Below are positions 11,578 through 23,440 of a stretch of DNA of 64,000 nt, piece after piece. Every line of letters begins with the position of its first letter. Position 1 is the first letter of the stretch. The notes beneath the pieces were generated by a model. It was not told the DNA's origin. It saw only the letters and a list, made by a program, of their open reading frames with translations, and made no database searches. The translations under genes were made by a program, and so were the position numbers. The stretch comes from Ridgeia piscesae (lineage: Eukaryota; Annelida; Polychaeta; Sabellida; Siboglinidae), in assembly GCA_025642075.2 (NCBI GenBank), contig JAODUO010001096.1, positions 1-64,000 on the forward strand, in the 5' to 3' direction.

Positions 11578-13623
11578 ATGTCGCAGATTATAACATGTAT
11601 CATCATACTGACTGTGCTGGGAACCTTGCTTGGTATCGGGTTTGGTGACCAGAATGACCACATCAATGGTGCACAAATGGTGTGGGATAGTGACAGCGAT
11701 TATGGTAAAATGGAAGGTGGTTCGGATGTGGAAATTGAGGAACATGTAAGTAGTTTTTTCCTGTAAGAATTATTGCTTCCATCGTGTCACTAAAAAAGTA
11801 GAACTTGGCTGTCAATGTCATCGCTTCGGCATCGACTGAGCTGGACTTTGACCGTTCGATGTACATCGATTCCATCACTTGTTATTTTTACAGTCATGTT
11901 ATATACTGTTGTTGACATTATCTGGATGTATGACATATTTCAACCATACAGTGACTTGTATGAATAACTAATAATTATACATTTCTATGGATAAGTTGAA
12001 TACAACTTTTGTCAAATTCTGACAGCTGTCAGTGTCAGTGCCGAGTACATGTGTACCTGGCAGTTTGTGTCTGGATGTGTTACACTTCTGTTCTGTTGAT
12101 GTTACTTCTAACCTATATAACACAATGTCGGCCATTTTGAAAATATTTTGCCTGACAAAATTATGAAAATATAGTGTAACTTTAAAAAATAACCGTCAGA
12201 ATGTTATAATGTTTTCACTGTTGCAAGGCTAACACACATAGCTGCATTTTATTCACTGGGTTGAATAGGGTAGTAGCAGAGGTTCAATTTCAAATGTCAG
12301 TCGCTAAGTAGAATAACGTTAATTTTTTTTACAAATTTATTATTTGCTTTGCAAATTGTGGTCAAGTGTCAACATTTTATCACTAAATCATATTTCTATG
12401 TGTACAGGCATGTGGAGAAATTAGTACTCTTCAAAATAAACACAACTTGTAATAAACTATATTGAATAGATTTTTTTCTACAGATTTGTTAACACATAGA
12501 AGTAAAATCGTTCAAAAAATGCCATAAATCCTGGGAACAAGAGGGCAAGTTTTAATAAAATCCTAGGGCCTGATGGGTTAAATTATTTGTCCCAGTCTGA
12601 AACATTATTATCATATAGTGCATTGTATAAAATATGTCAACTAATTTACAATAGATCTATTATTGAAGCCCATGATACGTGTCGTAATAACCTTGTCGAA
12701 CCAGATTGGAGTGGATATATGTGTTGAAATAGTGTTATTATACTGCTTATAATAACATATACAAATGACCACTTATGTTATTATGTTAATTAGTTTTTAA
12801 TGAAAAACATACATTGTGACAAGGGAGAATACTATAGCTGTGCATATATATGAACAGTTGCCATAGCCAATGTTCATTGTGAACTTACTGTATGAACGTA
12901 TTAATACAGAAACATTATGCAAATATCAGTGCATAAATCAGTGTAAATTGGGCAATCTTTTGTCCATATGACAGCGACACTTCGCAGCAGTCATATGCAG
13001 CTTTGAAACAACAGAGACCTATGCTGAAACATTTGGTTTTTGTTTTTGTTTAGAACACCATGATACAAGCAGCTGCAAGCAGCAAGCCAGCTGCTCAAAA
13101 GCGAAGACTATCAGCACTGGTAAGTAATTAATGTGTTTCTCCATATTTATGATAACTCATATAATACACAAAGGATATAAATGCCAACAACCGAGTACAA
13201 TCATTGAAGAAAATGTGTTTATGTATGTAATGAATAATAACGGAATGGTAGTCATAAGTAGTAAACCAGCATTTCATGCTTTTTCATGTTTAATAACATT
13301 CCAATAATTTAAGAAATTGTACGAAAGTACTGAAGTTAGACAACATATAATTTTATATGTAACCAATTTGTTACAATATTTGTTGTTATTTATGCAACCT
13401 GCAACAGCAAAGTCGCCATGAAGTTGCACTGTGTAGTGTACACAAAGTGCAGATTTAAATGTCTGGGTTATTTACCTTTAACTTAAAAATGTTTGCAGAA
13501 TATGCTCATAACATTGTGTTTCAGTGACCTTTTTGCTAAGTTACACTTTCTTTACAGAAACAAAGAAAAAACATCAAAACGAAGATTACTTCAGGAAGAA
13601 GAAACTTACAGAAACACGTGTGA
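11578..13623 (+). CDS. Small three-exon gene, 99 aa, N-terminal hydrophobic segment
   Basis: Exons are 11578-11745 (56 codons, donor cat/gtaagt), 13054-13119 (22 codons, acceptor ttgtttag, donor ctg/gtaagt) and 13558-13623 (21 codons plus tga, acceptor ctttacag). Both introns are phase 0 and all three exons join in one frame. This agreement is the main support. Residues 3-22 (QIITCIIILTVLGTLLGIGF) form a hydrophobic segment, either a signal peptide or a single membrane anchor. An acidic middle follows (DSDSDY...GGSDVEIEE), then a strongly basic tail (KPAAQKRR, KQRKNIKTK). The start is the first ATG after a short upstream ATGAAGTAA. No family is recognised. Possible roles are a secreted or propeptide-like product or a small membrane protein. 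No AATAAA was seen soon after the stop. Confidence 0.5.
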
Positions 13624-13730
13624 AACTCAGAAAGTTTGGTGACCTACGTTGAGTATGAGCACGGTGTGAAAGCGAGGCTTGGGCATGGAATTTGAGCACG
13701 GAGTACCGAGTATGGTTTTATAGCCTCAGG

Positions 13731-14480
13731 CCCTGGTCTTCTTAATGATTACAGACCTATCGCACTCACATCACTGCTGACGAAATCGTTCGAAAGAATA
13801 GTGCTGAAAATATGTTACCCCAGATTGAACATCTACTTGACTCATTGCAATTTGTTTACACAACTAAACGTAGTGTTGAAAACGCCACCTTGGCAATGTT
13901 AAATGTCAAAATTGAGCACCTTGAACGTCCAGGTTCGTATGTCAGAATACTATTCATTGACTTTTCGTCAGCATTTAACACAATCCAGATGCATTTGACG
14001 ATCAGAAAACTTACTGATCTTGGTGTTGTATTGGTAAACAATTTGTCATGCTTGTACAGTTTCCTTACCAACCGCTCACAGTACGTGAATGTCAGTGGCG
14101 TGTGTTCGTCACATGTGTCTATCTCCACCTGAGCTCCTCAGGGGTGTGTACTGTTGCCATTCTTGTATACCATGTACATTAATTCATGCAGAAGTGTATA
14201 CTCAAACAATTAATACGTCAAGTATACAGACGACACTGCTCTTGTCGGTCTGCTGTCTGACGACGAAACTGATTACAGAAGTGACATAGATCACTTTGTG
14301 TCATGGTGTGTGGCCAACTGCCTTCAGTTAAATGTTGTCAAAACCAAGGAACTTGTAATAGACTTCCAATCAGGTGTACATCACCACACCCCTGTCGACA
14401 TCAATGGGCAACACATAGAAATTGTGCATTCCCGTAAATATCTGGGTACAACAATCGATGACAAACTAAGGTGAGGTGAT
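13731..14480 (+). pseudogene. CR1/L2-group LINE reverse transcriptase, dead
   Basis: RT blocks are readable in order across frames: LLNDYRPIALTSLLTKSFERI, then FIDFSSAFNTIQMHL (motif A), then SFLTNRSQYVNVSG, then GAPQGCVLLPFLYT with the frame shifted (motif B), then YTDDTALVGLLSDD (motif C, F replaced by Y), then WCVANCLQLNVVKTKELVIDF, and KYLGTTIDDKL. At least three frame changes and several stops break it. The 5' half with the endonuclease is missing. Downstream to 14800 the thumb region is still faintly visible (QRLYFLRKRNAL). The nearest known groups are L2/Rex1/CR1; the exact clade is not settled. Confidence 0.75.
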
Positions 14481-14819
14481 AATACAATGAATCTATATAA
14501 GAAAGACCAGCAAAGATTGTACTTCCTGAGAAAACGCAATGCATTGCACATAGACAGAAACATCAATGTATGAATGGGAAGCCAGCGAAGCTTATCTATA
14601 GCCATAAAGGCAGGTATTGACAGGGAATAGGCTTCAAATAATAATGCTGTCATCTGCTGTGTAAACATCCTGTGCTAAGACAAAGGAACCCATGTTTCCT
14701 CCAATGCTGGAGAAGAGCTACCTACTAATTGGTACAGTAGTACAGACAAGGACAGTCTAGTAAACCTTTCCTGCCAATTAGTCTACAGCAGTCAATCAAG
14801 CCAAAGACATAATTCTACA

Positions 14820-15145
14820 CACTATGATACACTTGAAATATTTTTGAAACACAGGTTCATTATTTGAATCATATTTAAATCAAATTTCAAAAATGGCAAT
14901 ATATTTGAATCATATTTGAATAAAAAATGGCAGTGTATTTGTATTTGAATTGGAAAGTTGTAGTTGTATTTGAATTGAAATATGGCAAAGCAATGTATTT
15001 GAATTTGATTTGGTCGAGTTGTATTTGATTCCAAAATGTGTATTCGAACCCAACCCTGGCCCAAACCTCAACCTCCGGCCTGATCTGTCTGATCTGATTG
15101 ATCTGTCAACACTTAAACGATGCAGAATGACACTCAACCAGCACA
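14820..15145. repeat. TATTTGAAT-rich low-complexity stretch
   Basis: Irregular repeats of gtatttgaatt and atcatatttgaat fill 14835-15035, giving Asn/Ile/Gln-rich shadow frames on the minus strand. It ends just before the 63-bp array. Such tracts often mark ends of non-autonomous hAT elements, but that is inference. Confidence 0.5.
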
Positions 15146-18100
15146 TCACAAGAATACTCCAAGTGTAACTATTTCCAATAGTTCTGATGTACCTAGGTGG
15201 TTATTGACGGAAAAGAGGACACTCCAAGTGTAACTATTTCCAATAGTTCTGGTGTAGGTAGGGTTATTGACGGAAAGGAGGACACTCCAAGTGTAACTAT
15301 TTCCGATAGTTCTGGTGTAGGTGGGGTTATTGACGGCAAACAGGACACTCCAAGTGTAACTATTTCCAATAGTTCTGATGTAGGTGGGGTTATTGACGGA
15401 AAGGAGGACATTCCAAATGTAACTATTCCCGATAGTTCTGATGTAGGTAGGGTTATTGATGGAAAAGAGGATACTCCAAGTGTAGCTATTTCCGATAGTT
15501 CTGGTGTAGGTAGGGTTATTGACGGAAAAGAGGATACTCCAAGTGTAACTATTTCCGATAGTTCTGATGTAGGTAGGGTTATTGACGGAAAAGAGGATAC
15601 TCCAAGTGTAGCTATTTCCGATAGTTCTGGTGTAGGTAGGGTTATTGATGGAAAAGAGGATACTCCAAGTGTAGCTATTTCCGATAGTTCTGATGTAGGT
15701 AGGGTTATTGATGGAAAAGAGGATACTCCAAGTGTAACTATTTCCGATAGTTCTGATGTAGGTGGGGTTATTGACGGAAAAGAGGATACTCCAAGTGTAA
15801 CTATTTCCGATAGTTCTGATGTAGGTAGGGTTATTGATGGAAAAGAGGATACTCCAAGTGTAACTATTTCCGATAGTTCTGATGTAGGTAGGGTTATTGA
15901 TGGAAAAGAGGATACTCCAAGTGTAACTATTTCCGATAGTTCTGTGTAGGTGGGTTATTGAGGAAAAGAGGATACTCCAAGTGTAACTATTTCCGATAGT
16001 TCTGATGTAGGTAGGGTTATTGATGGAAAAGAGGATACTCCAAGTGTAACTATTTCCGATAGTTCTGATGTAGGTAGGGTTATTGATGGAAAAGAGGACA
16101 CTCCAAGTGTAACTATTTCCGATAGTTCTGATGTAGGTGGGGTTATTGACGGAAAAGAGGATACTCCAAGTGTAACTATTTCCGATAGTTCTGGTGTAGG
16201 TAGGGTTATTGATGGAAAAGAGGATACTCCAAGTGTAACTATTTCCGATAGTTCTGATGTAGGTAGGGTTATTGATGGAAAAGAGGATACTCCAAGTGTA
16301 ACTATTTCCGATAGTTCTGGTGTAGGTAGGGTTATTGATGGAAAAGAGGATACTCCAAGTGTAACTATTTCCGATAGTTCTGGTGTAGGTAGGGTTATTG
16401 ACGGAAAAGAGGATACTCCAAGTGTAACTATTTCCGATAGTTCTGATGTAGGTAGGGTTATTGACGGAAAAGAGGATACTCCAAGTGTAGCTATTTCCGA
16501 TAGTTCTGGTGTAGGTAGGGTTATTGATGGAAAAGAGGATACTCCAAGTGTAGCTATTTCCGATAGTTCTGATGTAGGTAGGGTTATTGATGGAAAAGAG
16601 GATACTCCAAGTGTAACTATTTCCGATAGTTCTGATGTAGGTGGGGTTATTGACGGAAAAGAGGATACTCCAAGTGTAACTATTTCCGATAGTTCTGATG
16701 TAGGTAGGGTTATTGATGGAAAAGAGGATACTCCAAGTGTAACTATTTCCGATAGTTCTGATGTAGGTAGGGTTATTGATGGAAAGGAGGATACTCCAAG
16801 TGTAACTATTTCCGATAGTTCTGGTGTAGGTAGGGTTATTGATGGAAAAGAGGATACTCCAAGTGTAACTATTTCCGATAGTTCTGATGTAGGTAGGGTT
16901 ATTGATGGAAAAGAGGATACTCCAAGTGTAACTATTTCCGATAGTTCTGGTGTAGGTAGGGTTATTGACGGAAAAGAGGATACTCCAAGTGTAACTATTT
17001 CCGATAGTTCTGATGTAGGTAGGGTTATTGATGGAAAAGAGGATACTCCAAGTGTAACTATTTCCGATAGTTCTGGTGTAGGTAGGGTTATTGAGGAAAA
17101 GAGGATACTCCAAGTGTAACTATTTCCGATAGTTCTGTGTAGGTAGGGTTATTGATGGAAAAGAGGACACTCCAAGTGTAACTATTTCCGATAGTTCTGT
17201 GTAGGTGGTTATTGAGGGGGCAAGTTTTTATAGTTCTGATGTAGGTAGGGTTATTGATGGAAAAGGGGGATACTCCAAGTGTAACTATTTCCGATAGTTC
17301 TGATGTAGGTAGGGTTATTGACGGAAAAGAGGATACTCCAAGTGTAACTATTTCCGATAGTTCTGATGTAGGTAGGGTTATTGATGGAAAAGAGGATACT
17401 CCAAGTGTAACTATTTCCGATAGTTCTGGTGTAGGTAGGGTTATTGATGGAAAAGAGGATACTCCAAGTGTAACTATTTCCGATAGTTCTGGTGTAGGTA
17501 GGGTTATTGATGGAAAAGAGGATACTCCAAGTGTAACTATTTCCGATAGTTCTGGTGTAGGTAGGGTTATTGATGGAAAAGAGGATACTCCAAGTGTAAC
17601 TATTTCCGATAGTTCTGGTGTAGGTAGGGTTATTGACGGAAAAGAGGATACTCCAAGTGTAACTATTTCCCTTTTTTATAGGTTCCTGGATGTAGGTAGG
17701 GTTATTGATGGAAAAGAGGATACTCCAAGTGTAACTATTTCCGATAGTTCTGGTGTAGGTAGGGTTATTGATGGAAAAGAGGATACTCCAAGTGTAACTA
17801 TTTCCGATAGTTCTGGTGTAGGTAGGGTTATTGATGGAAAAGAGGATACTCCAAGTGTAACTATTTCCGATAGTTCTGGTGTAGGTAGGGTTATTGACGG
17901 AAAAGAGGATACTCCAAGTGTAACTATTTCCGATAGTTCTGGTGTAGGTAGGGTTATTGATGGAAAAGGGGGATACTCCAAGTGTAACTATTTCCGATAG
18001 TTCTGGTGTAGGTAGGGTTATTGACGGAAAAGGGGGATACTCCAAGTGTAACTATTTCCGATAGTTCTGGTGTAGGTAGGGTTATTGACGGAAAGGAGGA

Positions 18101-19411
18101 TACTCCAAGTGTAACTATTTCCGATAGTTCTGGTGTAGGTAGGGTTATTGATGGAAAGGAGGATACTCCAAGTGTAACTATTTCCGATAGTTCTGGTGTA
18201 GGTAGGGTTATTGATGGAAAGGAGGACATTCCAAGTGTAACTATTTCCGATAGTTCTGGTGTACTACTGGTAGGGTTATTGACGGAAAGGAGGATACTCC
18301 AAGTGTAACTATTTCCGATAGTTCTGGTGTAGGTAGGGTTATTGATGGAAAGGAGGACATTCCAAGTGTAACTATTTCCGATAGTTCTGGTGTAGGTAGG
18401 GTTATTGACGGAAAGGAGGACACTCCAAGTGTAACTATTTCCGACAGTTCTGGTGTAGGTAGGGTTATTGACGGAAAGGAGGACACTCCAAGTGTAACTA
18501 TTTCCGATAGTTCTGGTGTAGGTAGGGTTATTGATGGAAAGGAGGACACTCCAAGTGTAACTATTTCCGACAGTTCTGGTGTAGGTAGGGTTATTGACGG
18601 AAAAGAGGACACTCCAAGTGTAACTATTTCTGACAGTTCTGATGTACTACTGGTAGGGTTATTGACGGAAAGGAGGACATTCCAAGTGTAACTATTTCCG
18701 ATAGTTCTGATGTAGGTAGGGTTATTGATGGAAAGGAGGACACTCCAAGTGTAGCTATTTCCGACAGTTCTGGTGTAGGTAGGGTTATTGATGGAAAGGA
18801 GGATACTCCAAGTGTAGCTATTTCCGACAGTTCTAGTGTAGGTGGGGTTATTGACGGAAAAGAGGACACTCCAAGTGTAACTATTTCTGACAGTTCTGGT
18901 GTAGGTAGGGTTATTGACGGAAAGGAGGACATTCCAAGTGTAACTATTTCCGATAGTTCTGATGTAGGTAGGGTTATTGATGGAAAGGAGGACACTCCAA
19001 GTGTAGCTATTTCCGACAGTTCTGGTGTAGGTAGGGTTATTGATGGAAAGGAGGACATTCCAAGTGTAACTATTTCCGATAGTTCTGGTGTACTACTGGT
19101 AGGGTTATTGACGGAAAGGAGGATACTCCAAGTGTAACTATTTCCGATAGTTCTGGTGTACTACTGGTAGGGTTATTGACGGAAAGGAGGACATTCCAAG
19201 TGTAACTATTTCCGATAGTTCTGATGTAGGTAGGGTTATTGATGGAAAGGAGGACACTCCAAGTGTAGCTATTTCCGACAGTTCTGGTGTAGGTAGGGTT
19301 ATTGATGGAAAGGAGGATACTCCAAGTGTAACTATTTCCGACAGTTCTGGTGTAGGTGGGGTTATTGACGGAAAAGAGGACACTCCAAGTGTAACTATTT
19401 CTGACAGTTAA
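15146..19411. repeat. 63-bp minisatellite, about 67 copies
   Basis: The unit encodes VIDGKEDTPSVTISDSSGVG plus R or G on the plus strand, and two further stop-free readings on the minus strand (with INNPTYTRTIGNSYTWS and with LPTPELSEIVTLGVSSF). Because 63 is a multiple of three, each reading stays open for hundreds of codons (plus 15197-15949 and 17254-18000; minus 15146-17113, 655 codons). Units differ at few sites (GAT/GGT for Asp/Gly, gac/gat). Four units carry an extra tactactggt (near 18260, 18645, 19090 and 19160). Disordered junctions occur at 17205-17260 and 17670-17690. The plus reading is probably the ancestral coding sense, because the diverged edge that follows resembles it. Confidence 0.95.
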
Positions 19412-19622
19412 GGTGGAGATATTTACAAAAAAAGAAGACATTCAAACTGAAACAAGGTCTGATTTCTCTGCTGTGGGTGAATGTAGTGGACACAATGACC
19501 CCCAACTAGGTGGGGGCTTTGATGACGCTGACAAAGACAACATCACAGCAGTAGCAAAGATGCTCATGCCATTATCAAGCCGGAATGAGCCATTTACAGT
19601 TTCTGATGTTTTACAGATCTGA
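19410..19622 (+). pseudogene. Coding-like edge of the 63-bp array
   Basis: A frame one base off the last repeat unit reads KVEIFTKKEDIQTE, RSDFSAVGECSGHNDP, then GGGFDDADKDNITAVA and SSRNEPFTVSDVLQI before tga. The KEDxxx...SDxSxVG spacing matches the repeat peptide (KEDTPSVTISDSSGVG), so this looks like the unamplified neighbour unit plus the following part of the same former protein. The last repeat unit stops at taa 19409-19411, and a one-base slip joins the two. The protein is unknown. It sits directly upstream of MULE transposase remnants and may be the N-terminal region of that element. Confidence 0.4.
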
Positions 19623-20059
19623 AATGATTTCAATAATAATCCTAGCTGTCGTCACAGTGCTTGTCATGTCCCACCTGTCAAACCACAAAGTGGTTAATTT
19701 AAGTGTCCATGTATATGTATCGGGACGATGGTGATCTTTGAAAAGAAAGACTAGAGGTGATCAATGTAGGTGAACAAGTCATGGAAACCACAAGTTGCTA
19801 AAACAGACTCCGAGGGTCTGCAAGATATGTTTCACTATGCATTCAGTTTCCACAACAAAGGCAGAGTAATTCGTTAGACATGCCTACTGCTTAGTAAACA
19901 CACCATTGTTTGTGGTTGGTCCACTACATGGGCAATGCAAATGTATGGCCCAATGTCTCATGGTTATAAGGTGAGGGGCGCACAGGAATATCTGAGAACA
20001 TGTCCATCAGTTCTGACAGCAGTGAAGAAAGATTTCACTTCAGAAACTCCAGGAAAGGC

Positions 20060-20480
20060 ATAGAATAACATGGTAGTAGCATAAGTCCATCTCAACAGGG
20101 TGTATTGAACCCAAGAACACGGCAGTGGCAAATAGTATCCCATCACTACAGGGTATATTGAACCCAATAACATCATAGTAGCAAATAGTGTCCCATCACA
20201 ACAGGGTGTATTGAACCCAAGAACATGGTAGTAGCAAATAGTGTCACATCATTAAAGGGTTTATTGAACCCAAAGGACATGGTAGTAGCAAATAGTGTCA
20301 CATCATTAAAGGGTTTATTGAACCCAAGGACATGGTAGTAGCAAATAGTGTCACATCATTAAAGGGTTTATTGAAACATGGTCCCACCTCATCAGTGTAC
20401 ATTGAACTCAAGAACGTGGTAGTACCAAATCCATCCCATCATAACAACTTATACTGTACCCAAAAAACAACACGCAGGTT
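20060..20480. repeat. 53/54-bp tandem repeat, about 7 copies
   Basis: Units read tattgaacccaa..acatggtagtagcaaatagtgtc.catca. Copies at 20241, 20295 and 20348 are 54 and 53 bp apart and nearly identical; outer copies are more diverged. A lone unit recurs at 21449-21480, after the second transposase copy begins. No coding sense. Confidence 0.85.
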
Positions 20481-20489
20481 CAGAACACG

Positions 20490-21360
20490 CGCCAACATGT
20501 GACTGATGCTAAACAGATCAGTAAGGATGACATTTACAACCTACTTCAGGTTGCTTACCACCTGCCAGAGACCATTTGGAGAGTTACCTGTGTCCTGATG
20601 TCTGTAGTTGTGGGAATGAAAGAGATCATAGACGAGCTGAACCAGCTGCTTGATACTAAATCAGGAGCGTCCTGGGTTATGACACCACCTTCCAACTTGG
20701 TCACTTCTGTGTGTCTATTCTAATTTTCAGACACTTTGCATTTTAAAGAGGAACCAATCATTCCTGTTGCTTTTCTTATTCATGAAAGGAAGTTTCAACA
20801 GATTTATGAGCATTTTTTTCAGCTGTTACTGGAAAGGATTCTACGTCTTGGTAAGAATCACATCAAGATGGCCACATATCGAGAGGTAGGTATCACAAAT
20901 GCTCTCCCTCCATAAGGTGTTCCCACAGTCTCATGTCCTACATTGCTGGAACCACGTCACTCTTGACCTGAAATTTTGGCTTCAGAAACACGGGGTTTGT
21001 CAAGTTGACACCACAATCTACAAGCAAGATACTATCAGCATTCTGAGGACTGATTCAGGGGAAGACCTGAATGACAAACTTGAGGTAGTGTCAGGTAAGA
21101 GGGTTCAGATCAAGTCAGCCATTCTTTCAGTCATTGGTCAAGTGTGTTTAGACTCCCCTCGACTTATAAGATCCGTACTCTGGCATTACCAACAATATCT
21201 CTGAGAGCATGAGCTGTGTCACTAACGACACGTTGCAGTTGAAGAGGCACCAGTTGATGTGATTGTTCTCTGTTTCCATATGCTTCAGAACTCTCATCTG
21301 GCTGAGATTAGAAGGGACTTTGCAGGTGTAGGTAATTATACTCTCTCAGGGAGGCACAAG
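20490..21360 (+). pseudogene. MULE-type DDE transposase remnant, copy 1
   Basis: Readable blocks in order are VTDAKQISKDDIYNLLQVAY (20496 on), LDTKSGA, then after a frame shift YDTTFQLGHFCVS (the first catalytic Asp region), EEPIIPVAFLIHERKFQ, HIKMATYREVGITNA, then VFPQSHVLHCWNHVTLDLKF and LQKHG (20899-21010), and a C-terminal helix region (SGEDLNDKLEVVSGK). MULE-superfamily animal transposases have YDTTFxLG, then xxTDxExx, then CWNH in this order. The second catalytic Asp is Tyr here (MATYRE). There are at least three frame breaks and a stop after FRHFAF, so it is dead. The upstream 19960-20060 region recurs before copy 2, showing an internal duplication. Confidence 0.65.
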
Positions 21361-21364
21361 GGTT

Positions 21365-21780
21365 ATGGTTGGTGAACATGTCCATCCATTCTGACAGCAG
21401 TTAAGAAAGCTATCACTTTAGAAACTCCAGAAAAGTACAAATAAAACACGGTAGTAGCAAATATTGTCCCATTACAACATGGCATATCGCATGCTAGTAC
21501 AGAACATGCGCCAACAAGTGACTGACGCTAAACAGATCAGTAAGGATGACACTTACAACCTACTTCAGGTTGCTTACCACCTGCCAGAGACCATTTGGAG
21601 AGTTACTTGTGTCCTGATGTCTGGAGTTGTGGGAATGAAAGAGATCATGGACGAGCTGAACCAGCTGCTTGATACTAAATCAGGAGCGTCCTGGGTTATG
21701 ACACCACCTTCAAACTTGGTCACTTCTGAGTTTCTCTTCTAGTGTTCAGTCACTCAGTATTTAAAGTGCTGGTACAGCTA
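21365..21780 (+). pseudogene. MULE-type transposase remnant, copy 2 (partial)
   Basis: Bases 21375-21440 repeat 19996-20060 and 21500-21735 repeat 20490-20712, at about 95 percent by eye. The reading is VTDAKQISKDDTYNLLQVAY, then LDTKSGA and, after the same frame shift, YDTTFKLGHF before a stop. The copy ends soon after. It shows that the element, or this part of it, was duplicated about 1.0-1.4 kb apart. Confidence 0.65.
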
Positions 21781-21784
21781 TCGT

Positions 21785-22140
21785 GCCAGTTGATTTCTTT
21801 ACTTTTGTTGTCATGTAGCGTTGAGAGATATCGAAAAAACTTGCATACCATAAAAATGGAGGCATAAATGAACTTTTTAAAAAATCGTTGAAGTTATGGA
21901 AATCCCCTTCAGAAACTGCCTTTCATCAATCACGTGGCATCATATGGTGTGGAGTGCATATTTGACCTAGATGCATGGCATCAAAATAATTGACTTCCGG
22001 CATGGACGCGAAGATAAAAGCTGTGTTTGGCACTGAAAGATAATTTACACATTTTCTAACTATTTAGAAGTATTTGTGGTCACTGAAATTATGTCTACTA
22101 TTGCAATGCTGTTATAATTAATGTCTCAGAAGTCTATTAA
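21785..22140. other. No gene recognised
   Basis: AT-rich stretch between the MULE remnant and the dispersed repeat. It holds no motif that I can name. Confidence 0.4.
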
Positions 22141-22169
22141 TGTGCTAATACAATTTGTATACGAAACAT

Positions 22170-23430
22170 AAGTTCTTCAAGAACCCTGGTAAAGAATCAT
22201 GTTGAAATGTTGGTTAACAAAATTCCATTTGCGCGTAACTCTTCTCATTTCAACAAAATATGTGCAATCCTGAATTCAGGATTGCACTTTAATGCTGAAG
22301 TAGCTCCCATTTTTTTAACATAATCTGTTAGGCCAGGGTTATTGTTATTTACATAATTAGATATTAATGAATATGTTGCGAAATTGTATTGGGATTCCTT
22401 AAAAGAAGGGGGAAGTGTGATTAGCATTAAAACATCAGGAGGGAAGAATGTGGTAGGCCAGGACCCAGTCATGGTAGAATGATAGTTGCAGATTAGCCAC
22501 TCGGGGCAACGCCCCGGAACACCCCCTTTGTTAGGTATATAAGGGCTGCAAACATTGTACACTGTGCTGTTCCTGTGAATAAAGACCTTTGATGCAACGT
22601 CCAATCGTCGTCATACTAGGCCGTCGCAGTAGCAGTCATTCCGATGGCTGTGTAATATGTGTGTGGGGCAAGGAAGACGACAACAAACTGCAAGTATATC
22701 ACACTTACTTATAGTTGTGTTGTCGCCGCCCAGACGCCAAACACTGTTTACAACAATAACTCGTATGTTTTTATCGTCCTTTCAATTGGTCTGGTTAACC
22801 TCAGTGTGAGCATCACGCATGGCCACATCAGCTCCGACTTGGACACTATTCTGGTGACATAAGTCATAACAACAAGTTTCAACATTTTAAAACTTTATAT
22901 GCCCGAGGTAATGTGGAATTATTCTATATATGCATCCAGATATAAATTTATGCAAAAGTATAATTATAACTATATCAACAACAGGTAGTAGGATCCACAT
23001 TCTATATTGAGCTTTATTTTGTAAGGTGTGATGTCAGAAAGGATTGGCCCACATGTTGTGCCATTAAGGCACCTGAACACATGATGTCTACAGGAGAATA
23101 TTCTGTATCTTATGGGTATATATAGTTATATTTCCTGTCGCATAAAGTTCTTTCTGAGTAACAACATCACAATTGTGAACATAAGTCATATCCTGTTTTC
23201 AGTGCAGACTTCTGCAATCATCATCGTATCATTTTTTGTGTAAGCAATGGTAACATTGTTAAGTGTTGTACATATATTATATGTCACAATCAATACTGGG
23301 GATGTAATGACATTTATTAAACAATACTACAGGTAATTTCCAGGTATGTGGGACATTATAAACTGGGCAATCTTTCATTAAGCTACGTTGTCACAGTTGT
23401 AGTGCAAGGACCAATAATTTGACCCTCTTG
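22170..23430. repeat. Dispersed repeat family, copy A
   Basis: This stretch matches 49315-50125 in the same orientation with clear divergence. Shared landmarks are tcttcaaga..c.ggtaaa, aatgttggtt, atatgcccgaggtaatgt, cttgtaaggtgtgatgtc, aaaggattg, acatatattatatgtcacaa, aactgggcaatctttcat and aaggaccaataattt. Copy A is longer by about 430 bp because of the insert at 22325-22755. The element has no long open frame. It may be a non-autonomous transposon or LINE 3' part. Confidence 0.8.
22325..22755 (+). mobile_element. Solo-LTR-like insertion
   Basis: The insert begins CTGTTAGGCCAG and ends TTTACAACA, flanked by ATAAT (22320-22324) and ATAAC (22756-22760). The homologous site in copy B (about 49513-49525, taacataattcatacg) lacks it. 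Inside are a TATA box (TATATAAG, 22536-22543) and AATAAA (22578-22583) about 35 bp downstream, as in the U3/R region of an LTR. There is no internal retroviral or gag/pol coding sequence, so it is best read as a solo LTR left by recombination, or an LTR-like MITE. The minus-strand frame at 22245-22604 is a shadow. Confidence 0.6.
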
Positions 23431-23440
23431 TGGTCAAAAC

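Noticed and set aside
13856..14128. 90-codon minus-strand gene
   Set aside because: Antisense shadow of LINE RT motif A.
22245..22604. 119-codon minus-strand gene
   Set aside because: It lies across the boundary of the solo-LTR-like insert, so it is a chance frame.
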